Part shown: positions 34,229-45,371 of the stretch, in pieces
How positions within the stretch are numbered: the first letter of the stretch is position 1
Layout of the letters: each line of letters begins with the position of its first letter
Source of the DNA: Streptomyces bathyalis
Lineage (GTDB): Bacteria > Actinomycetota > Actinomycetes > Streptomycetales > Streptomycetaceae
Assembly (NCBI RefSeq): GCF_015910445.1
Contig: NZ_CP048882.1
Location: 2,728,001 to 2,792,000 of the forward strand
Reading direction: 5' to 3'
DNA: 64,000 nucleotides
Translations under genes and position numbers: made by a program
Notes under the pieces: model-generated
The model's database searches: none
The model's input: only the letters and a program-made list of their open reading frames with translations
Told to the model about the DNA's origin: nothing

Positions 34229-36310
34229 TCAGGTGAGCGGCTTGAAAGTGCTGAACGCCGTCTTGCGCAGCGTCTTGCACTCCGAGTCGTCCCACTTGTC
34301 CGCGCGGCAGGTGATCATTATCGCGTAGCCGTGTGAATCGTCCACGCGGAAACCGCGGTTGAGAACACGCACCTTGTGGCCGTCCTCGTTGCGCTCGAAC
34401 TGCCAGTCCCCGACGGTCGGATAGCCCCGCCACTTCACGCTCTTGATGCTGATCTGCCGGTATCCGCTGCTGTTGCTCTTCACGGAGGGCTCCAGGTCGC
34501 GCCATCCGGCGGCGGCGTCCTTCAGCGGCTTGGGGCTGAAGTCCACCTGGAGCTTGGGCAGTCCGCCGTCGGAGTACTTGGCCCCGGAGTTGGCACCCGC
34601 GACTCCCGAACGCTCGAAGTCCTCCGGCATCCCCATGCTGAAGTGGAAGCGCTTGTCTTCGACCTGCTCGTAGTCCTCGGGCAGGGAGGGCTCCGCGCCG
34701 GGCTCCTCCTCGCCCTCGCCGCCGGAGGAGGCGCTCGGGTCCGGGGAGGGGCTCTCCTTCTTCTCGCCGCCGCCCTTGTCGTCCTTCTTGGTGCCGCTGC
34801 CGCCTTCGCCCTTGTTGCGTTCAGCGCCTCCCGCGCCCGAACTCGTGGCGTTCTTCGGGGACTTGTCGTCGCCGCCACCGCCACCGCCGTTGAGGGCGAG
34901 GACCGCGATCAGCGTCAGCACGGCGGCTGCCGCCACGGCCACGATCGCCAGCGAGCGGCGCGAGAAGCCGCTCGCGAACTGCGAGAGCCCCGTCGTCGCT
35001 CCGCCGGAGCCGTCCCCCGACCCCGACGGGCCGTGCGCCGCCGCCTTTTCGTCGCTGCGGGCGAGTGCACCGGAGGCGGCGGGAGCCGAAGTCTCCTCAC
35101 CTTCCGGGGCCTTGGCCTCGTCGGCGGTGGCGCCGGAACCAGCGGCGCCCGCGGCTGCCGCGCCCGCGGCGCCTGCCGGTGCCGCGTTCTTCGAAGTCCC
35201 CTTTGCCGGGGCCGGCTTCACGGTCGCCGCCTTGCCGCGCTGACGGCGCTCCTTGCCGGCGCCCTGCGATGCGGGCGAGCCGCCGCCCGTGGTCCCGCCC
35301 TCGGCGGGCCCCGCGTCCTGCCCCTTGCCGCCGTCCTCGGCGCCTGCGTCTCCGCTCTCTCCGGCCTCCCCGGCCTCGGACGCGTCGCCCTCGGTCCCGT
35401 CCGGCTTCGGCGGCAGCACGGCCGTCGTACCGCCGTCCTGCACGGGAGCTGCAGCTGCCGCACCGGCCCCCGCGCCCGCACCGTGCCTGCCGGAGGCCAC
35501 CGGCTCCAGCAGCGCCCGTGCGCCCGCCACGTCGAGCCGCTTGTCCGGGTCCTTCATCAGCAACCCGAAGATGACCTCTTCGAGTTCACCGGCCTGCTCC
35601 GGCGGCGGCACGTCCTCCGTCATCACCGCCGTCAGAGTCGATATGGCCGAGCCCTTGTCGTACGGGGGGTGGCCCTCGACCGCCGCGTACAGCAGGGCGC
35701 CGAGCGACCACAGGTCCGCGGGCGGACCCGGCGGCTTTCCGCGGGCCCGCTCGGGAGAGATGTACGAGGGGGCGCCCACGAGCATGCCCGTCGACGTCAC
35801 CGACGGGTCGCCCTCCACCTTCGCGATGCCGAAGTCGGTGAGGACCACGCGTCCGGTCACGTCCTCCAACAGCACGTTGGACGGCTTCACATCGCGGTGC
35901 AGGACGCCTTCACGGTGCGCGGCGCGCAGCACATCGAGCACGGCGAGCCCGACCTCCGCGGCGCGCTGCGGGGTGAGCGGCCCTTCCGTGCGGATGTGGT
36001 CGGCGAGCGAACCGCCCTCGACGAGCTCCATCACGATCCACGGACGGTCGTCCTCGTCGACCACGTCGAAGACCGTCACCGCGCTGCCGCTGCGGATGCG
36101 CGCGATCGCCTTCGCCTCGCGCAGAGTACGGGTGATGAGCCGCTGCTTCTCGTCCTCCTCGACGCTGGAGGGGAACCGGAGCTCCTTCACGGCGACCGAA
36201 CGGCCCAGGACCTCGTCCTCGCCCCGCCACACGGTGCCCATGCCACCACGGCCGAGGACTCCCCCGAGCCGATACCGACCTCCTACCAGCCGACCCTCGT
36301 GCTCGCTCAT
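34229..36310 (-). CDS. Transmembrane Ser/Thr protein kinase (PknB-type)
   Basis: This has 693 residues. The kinase domain (about 11-275) is intact: glycine loop GRGGMGTVW, catalytic Lys in VAVKELRF, HRDVKPSNV, DFGIAK, and PERARG, DLWSLG further on. An Ala/Gly/Pro-rich linker leads to one hydrophobic segment (AIVAVAAAAVLTLIAVLALN) and an exported C-terminal part of about 220 residues without PASTA repeats. This C-terminal part resembles that of the adjacent pseudokinase (exported, about 150 residues, sharing an RxDDS/ADKWD-type ending), suggesting the two arose together. A role in envelope or growth signalling is inferred. The ATG at 36310 is clear. Confidence 0.93.
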   Translation of the reverse strand: MSEHEGRLVGGRYRLGGVLGRGGMGTVWRGEDEVLGRSVAVKELRFPSSVEEDEKQRLITRTLREAKAIARIRSGSAVTVFDVVDEDDRPWIVMELVEGGSLADHIRTEGPLTPQRAAEVGLAVLDVLRAAHREGVLHRDVKPSNVLLEDVTGRVVLTDFGIAKVEGDPSVTSTGMLVGAPSYISPERARGKPPGPPADLWSLGALLYAAVEGHPPYDKGSAISTLTAVMTEDVPPPEQAGELEEVIFGLLMKDPDKRLDVAGARALLEPVASGRHGAGAGAGAAAAAPVQDGGTTAVLPPKPDGTEGDASEAGEAGESGDAGAEDGGKGQDAGPAEGGTTGGGSPASQGAGKERRQRGKAATVKPAPAKGTSKNAAPAGAAGAAAAGAAGSGATADEAKAPEGEETSAPAASGALARSDEKAAAHGPSGSGDGSGGATTGLSQFASGFSRRSLAIVAVAAAAVLTLIAVLALNGGGGGGDDKSPKNATSSGAGGAERNKGEGGSGTKKDDKGGGEKKESPSPDPSASSGGEGEEEPGAEPSLPEDYEQVEDKRFHFSMGMPEDFERSGVAGANSGAKYSDGGLPKLQVDFSPKPLKDAAAGWRDLEPSVKSNSSGYRQISIKSVKWRGYPTVGDWQFERNEDGHKVRVLNRGFRVDDSHGYAIMITCRADKWDDSECKTLRKTAFSTFKPLT

Positions 36311-36624
36311 GAATCCCCTTGTGTCCCCTCAGCGATGGCCCACCCCAGCCCGGATCTCATTGTGAACCATCGCGCCGTCACATCGCGTACGGGGGCGCCG
36401 CAGCCGGGCACCGCGACGCCGTCGCACTCGGCGCCTCACCCATCGTCACGGAACGCGCCGGGCATACGCGCAACGCACGGTCACCGGCGCCCGTGCACCG
36501 GTCATCCCGAACCGGCCCCTCCCAGCCCGCACTTCGGATCCCTGCCCGTAGTTCGGATCCCTGTCCGTAATTCGGACTTCACCTCTCCGTCGAGTACCTC
36601 ACACGGGGTGCCTCACGCTGCGCC
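36311..36624. other. Intergenic region between glpD and the kinase gene
   Basis: These 314 bases between two same-strand genes hold no coding frame with motifs. A 19-bp tandem repeat is listed separately. The remainder presumably holds the kinase promoter, but no clear -35/-10 pair was found. Confidence 0.4.
36533..36576. repeat. 19-bp tandem repeat, 2.3 copies
   Basis: TTCGGATCCCTGCCCGTAG (36533-36551) is followed by TTCGGATCCCTGTCCGTAA (36552-36570), two differences, and then TTCGGA (36571-36576). It lies 50 bases downstream of the glpD stop. It could be a paired operator or a slippage product. Confidence 0.7.
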
Positions 36625-38331
36625 TCACACGGGCGAGATGTCCGGCGCGCCCAACCGTGCCGCGTCCGCCGTCAGATCGTCCGGCTGGAGCTGCGACTCG
36701 CGCTCGGCCTCGACGCGTTTCTCGTAGTACTCCACCTCACGGTCGATCTGGTCGGCGTCCCAGCCCAGGACCGTGGCCATCAGCTCCGCGACCTCACGGG
36801 CGCTGCGCACACCGCGGTCGAACGTCTCGATCGAGATCCGGGTACGGCGCGTGAGCACATCGGCGATGTGCCGTGCGCTCTCGTGCGTGCACGCGTAGAC
36901 GATCTCCGCCTTGAGGTAGTCGTCGGCGGCGGGCAGCGGTTCGCCCAGCTTCGGGTCCTCGGCGATGAGTTCGAGCAGCTCCTCCGTCAACGTGCCGTAG
37001 CGGTTGAGGAGATGCTCCACGCGCGCCACGTGCAGGCCGGTACGGGCCGCCAGTTGGGCCCGGCCGTTCCACAGCGCGTGATAGCCCTCGGCGCCGACGA
37101 GCGGCACCTCCTCGGTGACGCAGTCCGCGACCCTTCGGTCCAGACCGTGCACCGCCTCGTCCACCGCGTCCTTCGCCATCACGCGGTACGTCGTGTACTT
37201 GCCGCCCGCGACGACGACCATCCCCGGCACCGGATGCGCGACGGTGTGCTCACGCGACAGCTTGCTCGTCGCCTCCGACTCGCCGGCCAGCAGCGGACGC
37301 AGCCCCGCGTACACGCCCTCCACGTCGTTGCGCGTGAGCGGCACCGCGAGCACCGAGTTGACGTGGTCCAGCAGGTAGTCGATGTCGGCGCTCGACGCGG
37401 CCGGATGCCTCTTGTCCAGGTCCCAGCTGGTGTCGGTCGTGCCGATGATCCAGTGCCGGCCCCAGGGGATGACGAACAGCACGCTCTTCTCGGTGCGCAA
37501 AATCAGCCCGGTCGTCGAGTTGATCCGGTCCTTCGGCACGACCAGGTGGATGCCCTTCGACGCCTTCACATGGAACTGCCCGCGCTCCGCGATCAGCCCC
37601 TGCGTGTCGTCGGTCCACACGCCGGTGGAGTTGACCACCTGCCGGGCGCGCACCTCGTACTCGCCGCCCAGCTCCAGGTCCTCGACGCGCGCCCCGACGA
37701 CGCGCTCGCCCTCACGGAGGAAGCCCACGACCCGCGCCCGGTTGGCGGCGTGCGCCCCGTAGGCGGCGGCGGTGCGGACCACGGTGGCCACATAGCGAGC
37801 GTCGTCCATCTGCGCGTCGTAGTACTGCAGCGCGCCGACCAGCGCGTCCTTCCTCAACGCGGGTGCCACGCGCAGGGCGTGACGCCGGGTGAGGTGCCGG
37901 TGCCTGGGAAGGCCGCGCCCGTGCCCGGACGAGATCGACATGATGTCGTACATGGCCACGCCCGAACCGGCGTAGAGCCGTTCCCATGCCTTGTGCTGCA
38001 ACGGGTAGAGGAACGGCACCGGCTTCACCAGGTGCGGCGCGATCCGCTGAAGCAGCAGCCCGCGCTCCTTGAGCGCCTCTCTCACGAGGGCGAAGTCCAG
38101 CATCTCCAGATAGCGCAGCCCGCCGTGGATCAGCTTGCTGGAGCGGCTGGAGGTGCCGGACGCCCAGTCGTTCGCCTCGACGAGCCCGGTGGACAGGCCG
38201 CGCGTCGCGGCGTCCAGCGCGGTACCGGCGCCGACGATGCCACCACCGACGACCAGCACGTCGAGTTCGTGCTCGGACATCTGCGCCAGCGCCCTGACAC
38301 GCTGCTCGGGTCCCAGTGTCGCCGTCCTCAC
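36625..38331 (-). CDS. glpD: Glycerol-3-phosphate dehydrogenase (FAD)
   Basis: This oxidises glycerol 3-phosphate to dihydroxyacetone phosphate and passes electrons to quinones at the membrane. It has 568 residues with an N-terminal FAD motif (DVLVVGGGIVGAGTALDAAT), the substrate region TSSRSSKLIHGGLRYLE, and a C-terminal GlpA/GlpD domain. Length and layout match GlpD. The GTG at 38331 has GGGAGG upstream; an alternative is the in-frame ATG 17 codons later, which begins MSEHELDVLVV. No glpF or glpK lies in the window. Confidence 0.95.
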   Translation of the reverse strand: MRTATLGPEQRVRALAQMSEHELDVLVVGGGIVGAGTALDAATRGLSTGLVEANDWASGTSSRSSKLIHGGLRYLEMLDFALVREALKERGLLLQRIAPHLVKPVPFLYPLQHKAWERLYAGSGVAMYDIMSISSGHGRGLPRHRHLTRRHALRVAPALRKDALVGALQYYDAQMDDARYVATVVRTAAAYGAHAANRARVVGFLREGERVVGARVEDLELGGEYEVRARQVVNSTGVWTDDTQGLIAERGQFHVKASKGIHLVVPKDRINSTTGLILRTEKSVLFVIPWGRHWIIGTTDTSWDLDKRHPAASSADIDYLLDHVNSVLAVPLTRNDVEGVYAGLRPLLAGESEATSKLSREHTVAHPVPGMVVVAGGKYTTYRVMAKDAVDEAVHGLDRRVADCVTEEVPLVGAEGYHALWNGRAQLAARTGLHVARVEHLLNRYGTLTEELLELIAEDPKLGEPLPAADDYLKAEIVYACTHESARHIADVLTRRTRISIETFDRGVRSAREVAELMATVLGWDADQIDREVEYYEKRVEAERESQLQPDDLTADAARLGAPDISPV

Positions 38332-38608
38332 CGATGCCTCCCGTGGGTCGTGCGTCCGTCGGTGGTGCTTGTGGTGATTGAAAGAACGTAGGCAGTGTTC
38401 CCCTGCCGATGGTCCTCCAATTCCCTGACTTCGTCCGCGCTGCGGGCGCCGCAGAGCGGGTAATCCCAGATATCCGTCATATTGCCGATTAACTTGCTAT
38501 AGCGCCGCGCAGCACGGGACCGGGCAGTTCGACGCGATCTTCCGGGGCCCTCCCCCGGAACGGCACACACGGGGCCTCGCCACCCCAGCGAGGGAAGCAA
38601 GGGGAAGG

Positions 38609-39883
38609 ATGTCCGCAGCAATGTCCGCAGATCTCGCCGTCCTCGGACTCGGCCATTCGGGTCTTCCGGTCGCACAGGCCGCCGTCGCCGCGGGGATCGA
38701 GACCATCGGCTACGACGCGGACGAGGAGACCGTCGCCGGCCTCAACGCGGGCAGGCCGCCCGCCGACGGAACCATCACCGCGGCCGGCCTCCGCCGCATG
38801 ATCTCCCGCGGCTTCCGCGCCACGACCGATCCCGAGGTACTGAGCCACGTCCGTACGGCCCTGATCTGCGCTCCGACCTCCCTGGGGCCCGACCGCGCAC
38901 TCAACCTGGACGCGGTGCGCGCCACCGCTCACACTCTCGCCTCTCAGCTGCGCCCCCGCACGACCGTCGTGCTCGAGTCCGCGGTGTACCCGGGCAGTAC
39001 GGAGGAAATCCTCAAGCCGCTGCTCGAGGAGGGCTCCGGCCTGCGCGCCGGCCGTGACTTCCATCTCGCCTACTCCCCTGCCCGCCTCGACCCGGGCAGC
39101 CGGCGCTACGGATACGCCAACACCCCCAAGGTCATCGGCGGTCTGACCCCGGCCTGCACGGAGCGCGCCGCCGCGTTCTACGGGCAGCTGGCCGCCAAGG
39201 TCGTACGGGCACGCGGACCCCGCGAGGCGGAGACGGTGAAGCTGCTGGAGACCAACTTCCGCCAGGTCAACATCGCCCTCGTGAACGAGATGGCCGTCTT
39301 CTGCCACGACATCGGCGTCGACCTGTGGGACGTCATCCGCTGCGCCGAGACCAAGCCGTTCGGCTTCCAGGCCTTCAGGCCGGGGCCCGGCGTCGGCGGC
39401 CACAGCGTCTCCATCGACCCCAACTACCTTGCGTACCGCAGCCGTTCGCTGGGCTATCCGCTGCGCATGGTCGAGCTCGCGCAGGAGGTCAACGGGCGCA
39501 TGCCGCGGTACGTGTGCCAGCGCGCCGCCGAACTCCTCAACGAGCACGGCAAGTCGGCCCGCGGGGCGCGCGTACTGCTGCTCGGCGTCACGTACAAGCC
39601 CGATCTGCCCGACCAGGAGGGCGCCCCCGCACGTGAGGTGGCGCTCCGGCTCAAGCAACTCGGTGCGCAGCTGAGCTTCCACGACCCGTACGTCATGGAG
39701 TGGCAGGTCGCGGACCAGCCGGTGCCGCGTGCCGACTCCCTCTACGAGGCCGCCGCCGACTCCGACCTCACCGTGCTGCTCCAGCACCACCGCAGATACG
39801 ACCTGCAGGGGCTGGCCGCGAAGGCCCAACTGCTGTTCGACACAAGGGGAGCCAGCCCCACGGGCGCCGCCCACCGCCTGTGA
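38609..39883 (+). CDS. UDP-glucose/GDP-mannose dehydrogenase family protein lacking catalytic Cys
   Basis: This has 424 residues with all three domains: NAD-binding (VLGLGHSGLP), central (KLLETNFRQVNIALVNE, with Lys211 and the helix intact) and C-terminal (LLGVTYKPDLPDQ). Family members oxidise a nucleotide sugar twice to the uronate through a covalent Cys adduct. Here the Cys motif GGHC reads GGHS (Ser266 in PGVGGHSVSIDP), and the usual SPER reads SPAR, with Ala158 for the conserved Glu. The lack of both catalytic residues argues against the usual four-electron reaction. It may reduce a ketose, epimerise, or only bind. It is divergent from glpD; no glycan cluster is adjacent. Confidence 0.87.
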   Translation: MSAAMSADLAVLGLGHSGLPVAQAAVAAGIETIGYDADEETVAGLNAGRPPADGTITAAGLRRMISRGFRATTDPEVLSHVRTALICAPTSLGPDRALNLDAVRATAHTLASQLRPRTTVVLESAVYPGSTEEILKPLLEEGSGLRAGRDFHLAYSPARLDPGSRRYGYANTPKVIGGLTPACTERAAAFYGQLAAKVVRARGPREAETVKLLETNFRQVNIALVNEMAVFCHDIGVDLWDVIRCAETKPFGFQAFRPGPGVGGHSVSIDPNYLAYRSRSLGYPLRMVELAQEVNGRMPRYVCQRAAELLNEHGKSARGARVLLLGVTYKPDLPDQEGAPAREVALRLKQLGAQLSFHDPYVMEWQVADQPVPRADSLYEAAADSDLTVLLQHHRRYDLQGLAAKAQLLFDTRGASPTGAAHRL

Positions 39884-40291
39884 CGTCGCGGCGGGGAAAC
39901 CGCACGGTCACGGTCACGCTCTCGTGCGCAGTGGGAGCCGGCGGAGGACGATCCGGGCATGGCCATCCCCCGGAACCGGAGAGCCGCGCCGAACCACGTA
40001 CTTCCTGCTCCGGGCGCCCGGCGGAGTTCCCGACGCGTGGCACCATCGCGTCCCGGCCAAGGGGAGGACGCCGGCCTCGTGTTCGCCTGCCGCTTCGTGC
40101 CGCTGCCGCTGGAACATCCGCTTACCGACGGCCAGGACGCATGGCTGCGTCGTGTCGACCCGGGCTGGGCGACGGTGACGGGGCACGGTGACTGAGGCGA
40201 ACCGCTGACCAGCAACCGGAGTCGTTCGCGGCACGCCCCCGGAAGCACGAACGCACCGGAGGCGAACCCCCTCGGCTTCGCCCCGCGAGGA
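39884..40291. other. Intergenic region between the dehydrogenase and guaB3
   Basis: This 408-base gap separates two converging genes. Open frames of 70-80 codons exist, the best at 39959-40195 on the plus strand, but it has no good ribosome-binding site or family motif. The tail of one frame (LPLEHPLTDGQDAWLRRVDP) looks somewhat protein-like. It could be a decayed gene. No terminator is obvious. Confidence 0.35.
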
Positions 40292-41401
40292 CTACCGCGT
40301 GACCGTGACCTCGACGCGCTGGAATTCCTTGAGCTCCGAGTAGCCGGTCGTCGCCATCGCACGGCGCAGCGCCCCGAAGAAGTTCATCGAGCCGTCCGGG
40401 GTGTGCGAGGGGCCGAGCAGGACCTCCTCCGTGGTGCCGACCGCGCCCAGATCCATGCGCTTGCCGCGCGGCACGTCCTCGTGCACGGCTTCCATGCCCC
40501 AGTGGTGGCCGCGACCGGGCGCGTCCGTGGCCCGGGCCAGCGGTGAACCCATCATCACGGCGTCCGAGCCGCAGGCGACGGCCTTGGGCAGGTCGCCGGA
40601 CCAGCCGACGCCCCCGTCCGCGATGACGTGGACGTACCGGCCGCCCGACTCGTCGAGGTAGTCGCGGCGCGCGGCGGCGACATCGGCCACGGCGGTCGCC
40701 ATCGGCACCTGGATGCCCAGCACGTTCCGCGTGGTGTGCGCGGCGCCGCCGCCGAAGCCCACCAGCACACCGGCCGCGCCCGTACGCATCAGATGCAGCG
40801 CCGCCGTGTACGTGGCGCAACCGCCCACGATGACGGGCACGTCCAGCTCGTAGATGAACTGCTTGAGGTTGAGCGGCTCCGCAGCGCCGGAGACGTGCTC
40901 CGCGGAGACCGTGGTGCCGCGGATGACGAACAGGTCGACGCCCGCGTCCACAACTGCCTTGGAGAACTGGGCCGTACGCTGCGGCGAGAGCGCGGCGGCC
41001 GTCACCACGCCCGCGTCGCGCACCTCCTTGATCCGCTCGCCGATCAGGTCCTCCTTGACCGGCTCCGCGTAGATCTCCTGCATGCGGCGGTTGGCCGTGC
41101 GCTCGTCCAGTTCCGCGATCTCCGCGAGCAGCGGCTCGGGGTCCTCGTAACGCGTCCAGAGGCCTTCGAGGTTGAGCACGCCGAGCCCGCCCAGCTCACC
41201 GATGCGGATCGCGGTGGCCGGTGAGACGACGGAGTCCATCGGCGCGGCCATGAAGGGCAGTTCGAAGCGGTAGGCGTCGATCTGCCAGGCGATCGACACC
41301 TCTTTGGGGTCGCGCGTGCGGCGGCTGGGCACCACAGCGATGTCGTCGAATGCGTACGCCCGGCGTCCGCGCTTGCCGCGTCCGATCTCGATCTCAGTCA
41401 C
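40292..41401 (-). CDS. guaB3: GuaB3-family IMP dehydrogenase paralogue
   Basis: This has 369 residues. It is a TIM barrel of the IMP dehydrogenase/GMP reductase superfamily with no CBS domains: AFDDIAVVPSRRT, then FMAAPMDSVVSP, IVGGCATYTA and DGGVGWSGDLPKAVACG. The catalytic loop usually reads GSICTTR; here it reads GGAAHTTR, with His222 where the catalytic Cys should be. GuaB3 proteins are widespread in Actinobacteria, and a cyanobacterial relative was reported to be a GMP reductase. Without the Cys the reaction here is uncertain. It sits 88 bases after guaB on the same strand, which fits a role in balancing IMP and GMP. Confidence 0.88.
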   Translation of the reverse strand: MTEIEIGRGKRGRRAYAFDDIAVVPSRRTRDPKEVSIAWQIDAYRFELPFMAAPMDSVVSPATAIRIGELGGLGVLNLEGLWTRYEDPEPLLAEIAELDERTANRRMQEIYAEPVKEDLIGERIKEVRDAGVVTAAALSPQRTAQFSKAVVDAGVDLFVIRGTTVSAEHVSGAAEPLNLKQFIYELDVPVIVGGCATYTAALHLMRTGAAGVLVGFGGGAAHTTRNVLGIQVPMATAVADVAAARRDYLDESGGRYVHVIADGGVGWSGDLPKAVACGSDAVMMGSPLARATDAPGRGHHWGMEAVHEDVPRGKRMDLGAVGTTEEVLLGPSHTPDGSMNFFGALRRAMATTGYSELKEFQRVEVTVTR

Positions 41402-41489
41402 CTGTGAAGCCCTTCTCGCCGTGCGCTGTGCTGTGCCGCTCCAGTATCACTGACACGCCGCGCCCGGAAGCCCGGTGGGTCGCGGGCGC

Positions 41490-43734
<2,245 letters not shown>

Positions 43735-43922
43735 CTCCCGCGCCCTCCCCTCACGCCTGACCGACCGGTCCCCGAGGAACTCCATACGACAAGCATGCGG
43801 CACGCGCGGGATTCCTGGGCCTCATACGCCGCCCCGCCCTTCCCCCCGGGCCGGCCCCGCGCATCGTGCGTGGCGCAACTTCGCAGGCGGGGACGGGCGG
43901 GCAATTGGCGAACGTGAGCTAT

Positions 43923-44534
43923 CTATCGGACGAGACCCCAGCGGAAACCGAGGGCCACGGCGTGCGCCCGGTCCGAAGCTCCGAGCTTCTTGAACAGGCG
44001 TCGCGCGTGGGTCTTCACCGTGTCCTCGGAGAGGAACAGCTCGCGGCCGATCTCGGCGTTCGACCTGCCGTGGCTCATGCCCTCCAGCACCTGGATCTCG
44101 CGGGCCGTGAGGGTCGGGGCGGCGCCCATCTCGGCCGAACGCAGCCTGCGCGGCGCGAGCCTCCACGTCGGGTCCGCGAGCGCCTGCGTGACCGTGGCGC
44201 GCAGCTCGGCGCGCGAGGCGTCCTTGTGCAGGTAGCCGCGGGCGCCGGCGGCCACGGCGAGCGCCACCCCGTCGAGGTCCTCGGCCACCGTGAGCATGAT
44301 GATGCGGGCGCCAGGGTCGGCCGACAGAAGCCGCCGCACGGTCTCAACACCACCGAGGCCAGGCATGCGGACATCCATGAGGATGAGGTCGGACCGGTCG
44401 GCACCCCAGCGGCGGAGGACTTCCTCGCCGTTGGCTGCCGTCGTCACGCGCTCGACACCGGGCACGGTCGCGACCGCGCGGCGGAGCGCCTCTCGGGCAA
44501 GCGGGGAATCGTCACAGACGAGGACGGATGTCAT
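43923..44534 (-). CDS. bldM: Developmental response regulator BldM
   Basis: This is an orphan response regulator needed for aerial mycelium formation and spore maturation. As a homodimer it controls early genes, and as a BldM-WhiI heterodimer later ones. It has 203 residues, the standard length. The receiver pocket is intact (CDDSPLA; Asp54 in LILMDVRMP), although the BldM of S. coelicolor works without phosphorylation. The LuxR helix-turn-helix is LTAREIQVLEGMSHGRSNAE to VKTHARRLFKKL. The ATG at 44534 follows GGAGGGCGG. It is divergent from whiD. In S. coelicolor sigma-BldN transcribes bldM. A perfect sigma-BldN -35/-10 pair was not identified here. Confidence 0.97.
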   Translation of the reverse strand: MTSVLVCDDSPLAREALRRAVATVPGVERVTTAANGEEVLRRWGADRSDLILMDVRMPGLGGVETVRRLLSADPGARIIMLTVAEDLDGVALAVAAGARGYLHKDASRAELRATVTQALADPTWRLAPRRLRSAEMGAAPTLTAREIQVLEGMSHGRSNAEIGRELFLSEDTVKTHARRLFKKLGASDRAHAVALGFRWGLVR

Positions 44535-44908
44535 GACCGCCCTCCGCAGCTGATGCGCGTCACCTTGAGCCTCCAGGCTGTTACGAATCGTCACCTGTGC
44601 GGTTGACACCCCTCGGACAACAGTGCCCAAGATCGTTCCGCCAACCGCCTCCGCACACTCAACGACGGTCACCCAAAAGAGTTACGGGTTTCGGCCACCG
44701 CCATCAGCACTCTACGTGATCGCGCGTACACAGTTCAGCCGCGTCGTGCTGAAGGGTTTCCCCGAGTGGCGTCTTTTGCCTTTTGCCCTATTTAGCAGAC
44801 TCAGTTCTACTTATCGCTTTCTTTCGGCTAGGTTCGCAATGAGTCATATTTGTCTATAAATGGACGGAGCGAGAGCGAGCCCCACGTACGCCGACGAGAG
44901 GACACGCA
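44535..44908. promoter_or_regulatory. bldM-whiD divergent promoter region, AT-rich near whiD
   Basis: This 374-base region holds both promoters. Bases 44770-44865 are far more AT-rich than the window average (TCTTTTGCCTTTTGCCC, TTCTACTTATCGCTTTC, CATATTTGTCTATAAATGG), which suggests bendable or activator-dependent DNA before whiD. A TTGACA hexamer lies near 44605. In S. coelicolor whiD is a BldM-WhiI heterodimer target. I could not mark the binding site with confidence. Confidence 0.55.
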
Positions 44909-45220
44909 ATGGCCGACTTCTCCCGCCTGCCGGGCCCCAACGCCGACCTGTGGGACTGGCAGCTGCTCGCCGCCTGCCGGGGTGTCGACAGCTCTCTCTT
45001 CTTCCATCCCGAGGGCGAGCGTGGAGCCGCCCGCAGCGCACGTGAGGCGTCCGCCAAGGAGGTCTGCATGCGCTGCCCCGTCCGCTCGGAGTGCGCAGCT
45101 CATGCGCTGGCCGTACGTGAGCCGTACGGGGTGTGGGGCGGCCTGACCGAGGACGAGCGCGAGGAGCTGATGGGCCGTGCCCGCAGCAGGCTCGTCGCCG
45201 TGCCGGACACCCAGAATTGA
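44909..45220 (+). CDS. whiD: WhiB-like iron-sulfur developmental regulator WhiD
   Basis: This is required for late sporulation. It binds a nitric-oxide-sensitive 4Fe-4S cluster and contacts region 4 of the principal sigma factor. It has 103 residues, slightly shorter at the C-terminus than S. coelicolor WhiD. The four ligands Cys23, Cys53, Cys56 and Cys62 are present (CxxC at 53-56), as is the GVWGGL turn and the basic C-terminal tail. The start ATG at 44909 follows GAGAGGA. Divergent bldM is its known regulator. Confidence 0.97.
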   Translation: MADFSRLPGPNADLWDWQLLAACRGVDSSLFFHPEGERGAARSAREASAKEVCMRCPVRSECAAHALAVREPYGVWGGLTEDEREELMGRARSRLVAVPDTQN

Positions 45221-45371
45221 GAAGAAACGTTTCTACTTGAACCCGCGCCACGGGCCCGGAACCTTCCTCGCAACGGCACCGTCCCCTCCAGTTCCTCGCC
45301 CTGCCGCGCAAGTTCACGGTCGGCACGGAAACCGCTCGTACGCGGAGATTCACCCGCCTAGCCTGACGCTC

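Noticed and set aside
39959..40195. 78-codon frame between the sugar dehydrogenase and guaB3
   Set aside because: It has no Shine-Dalgarno site or conserved motif, so it is described only as intergenic.
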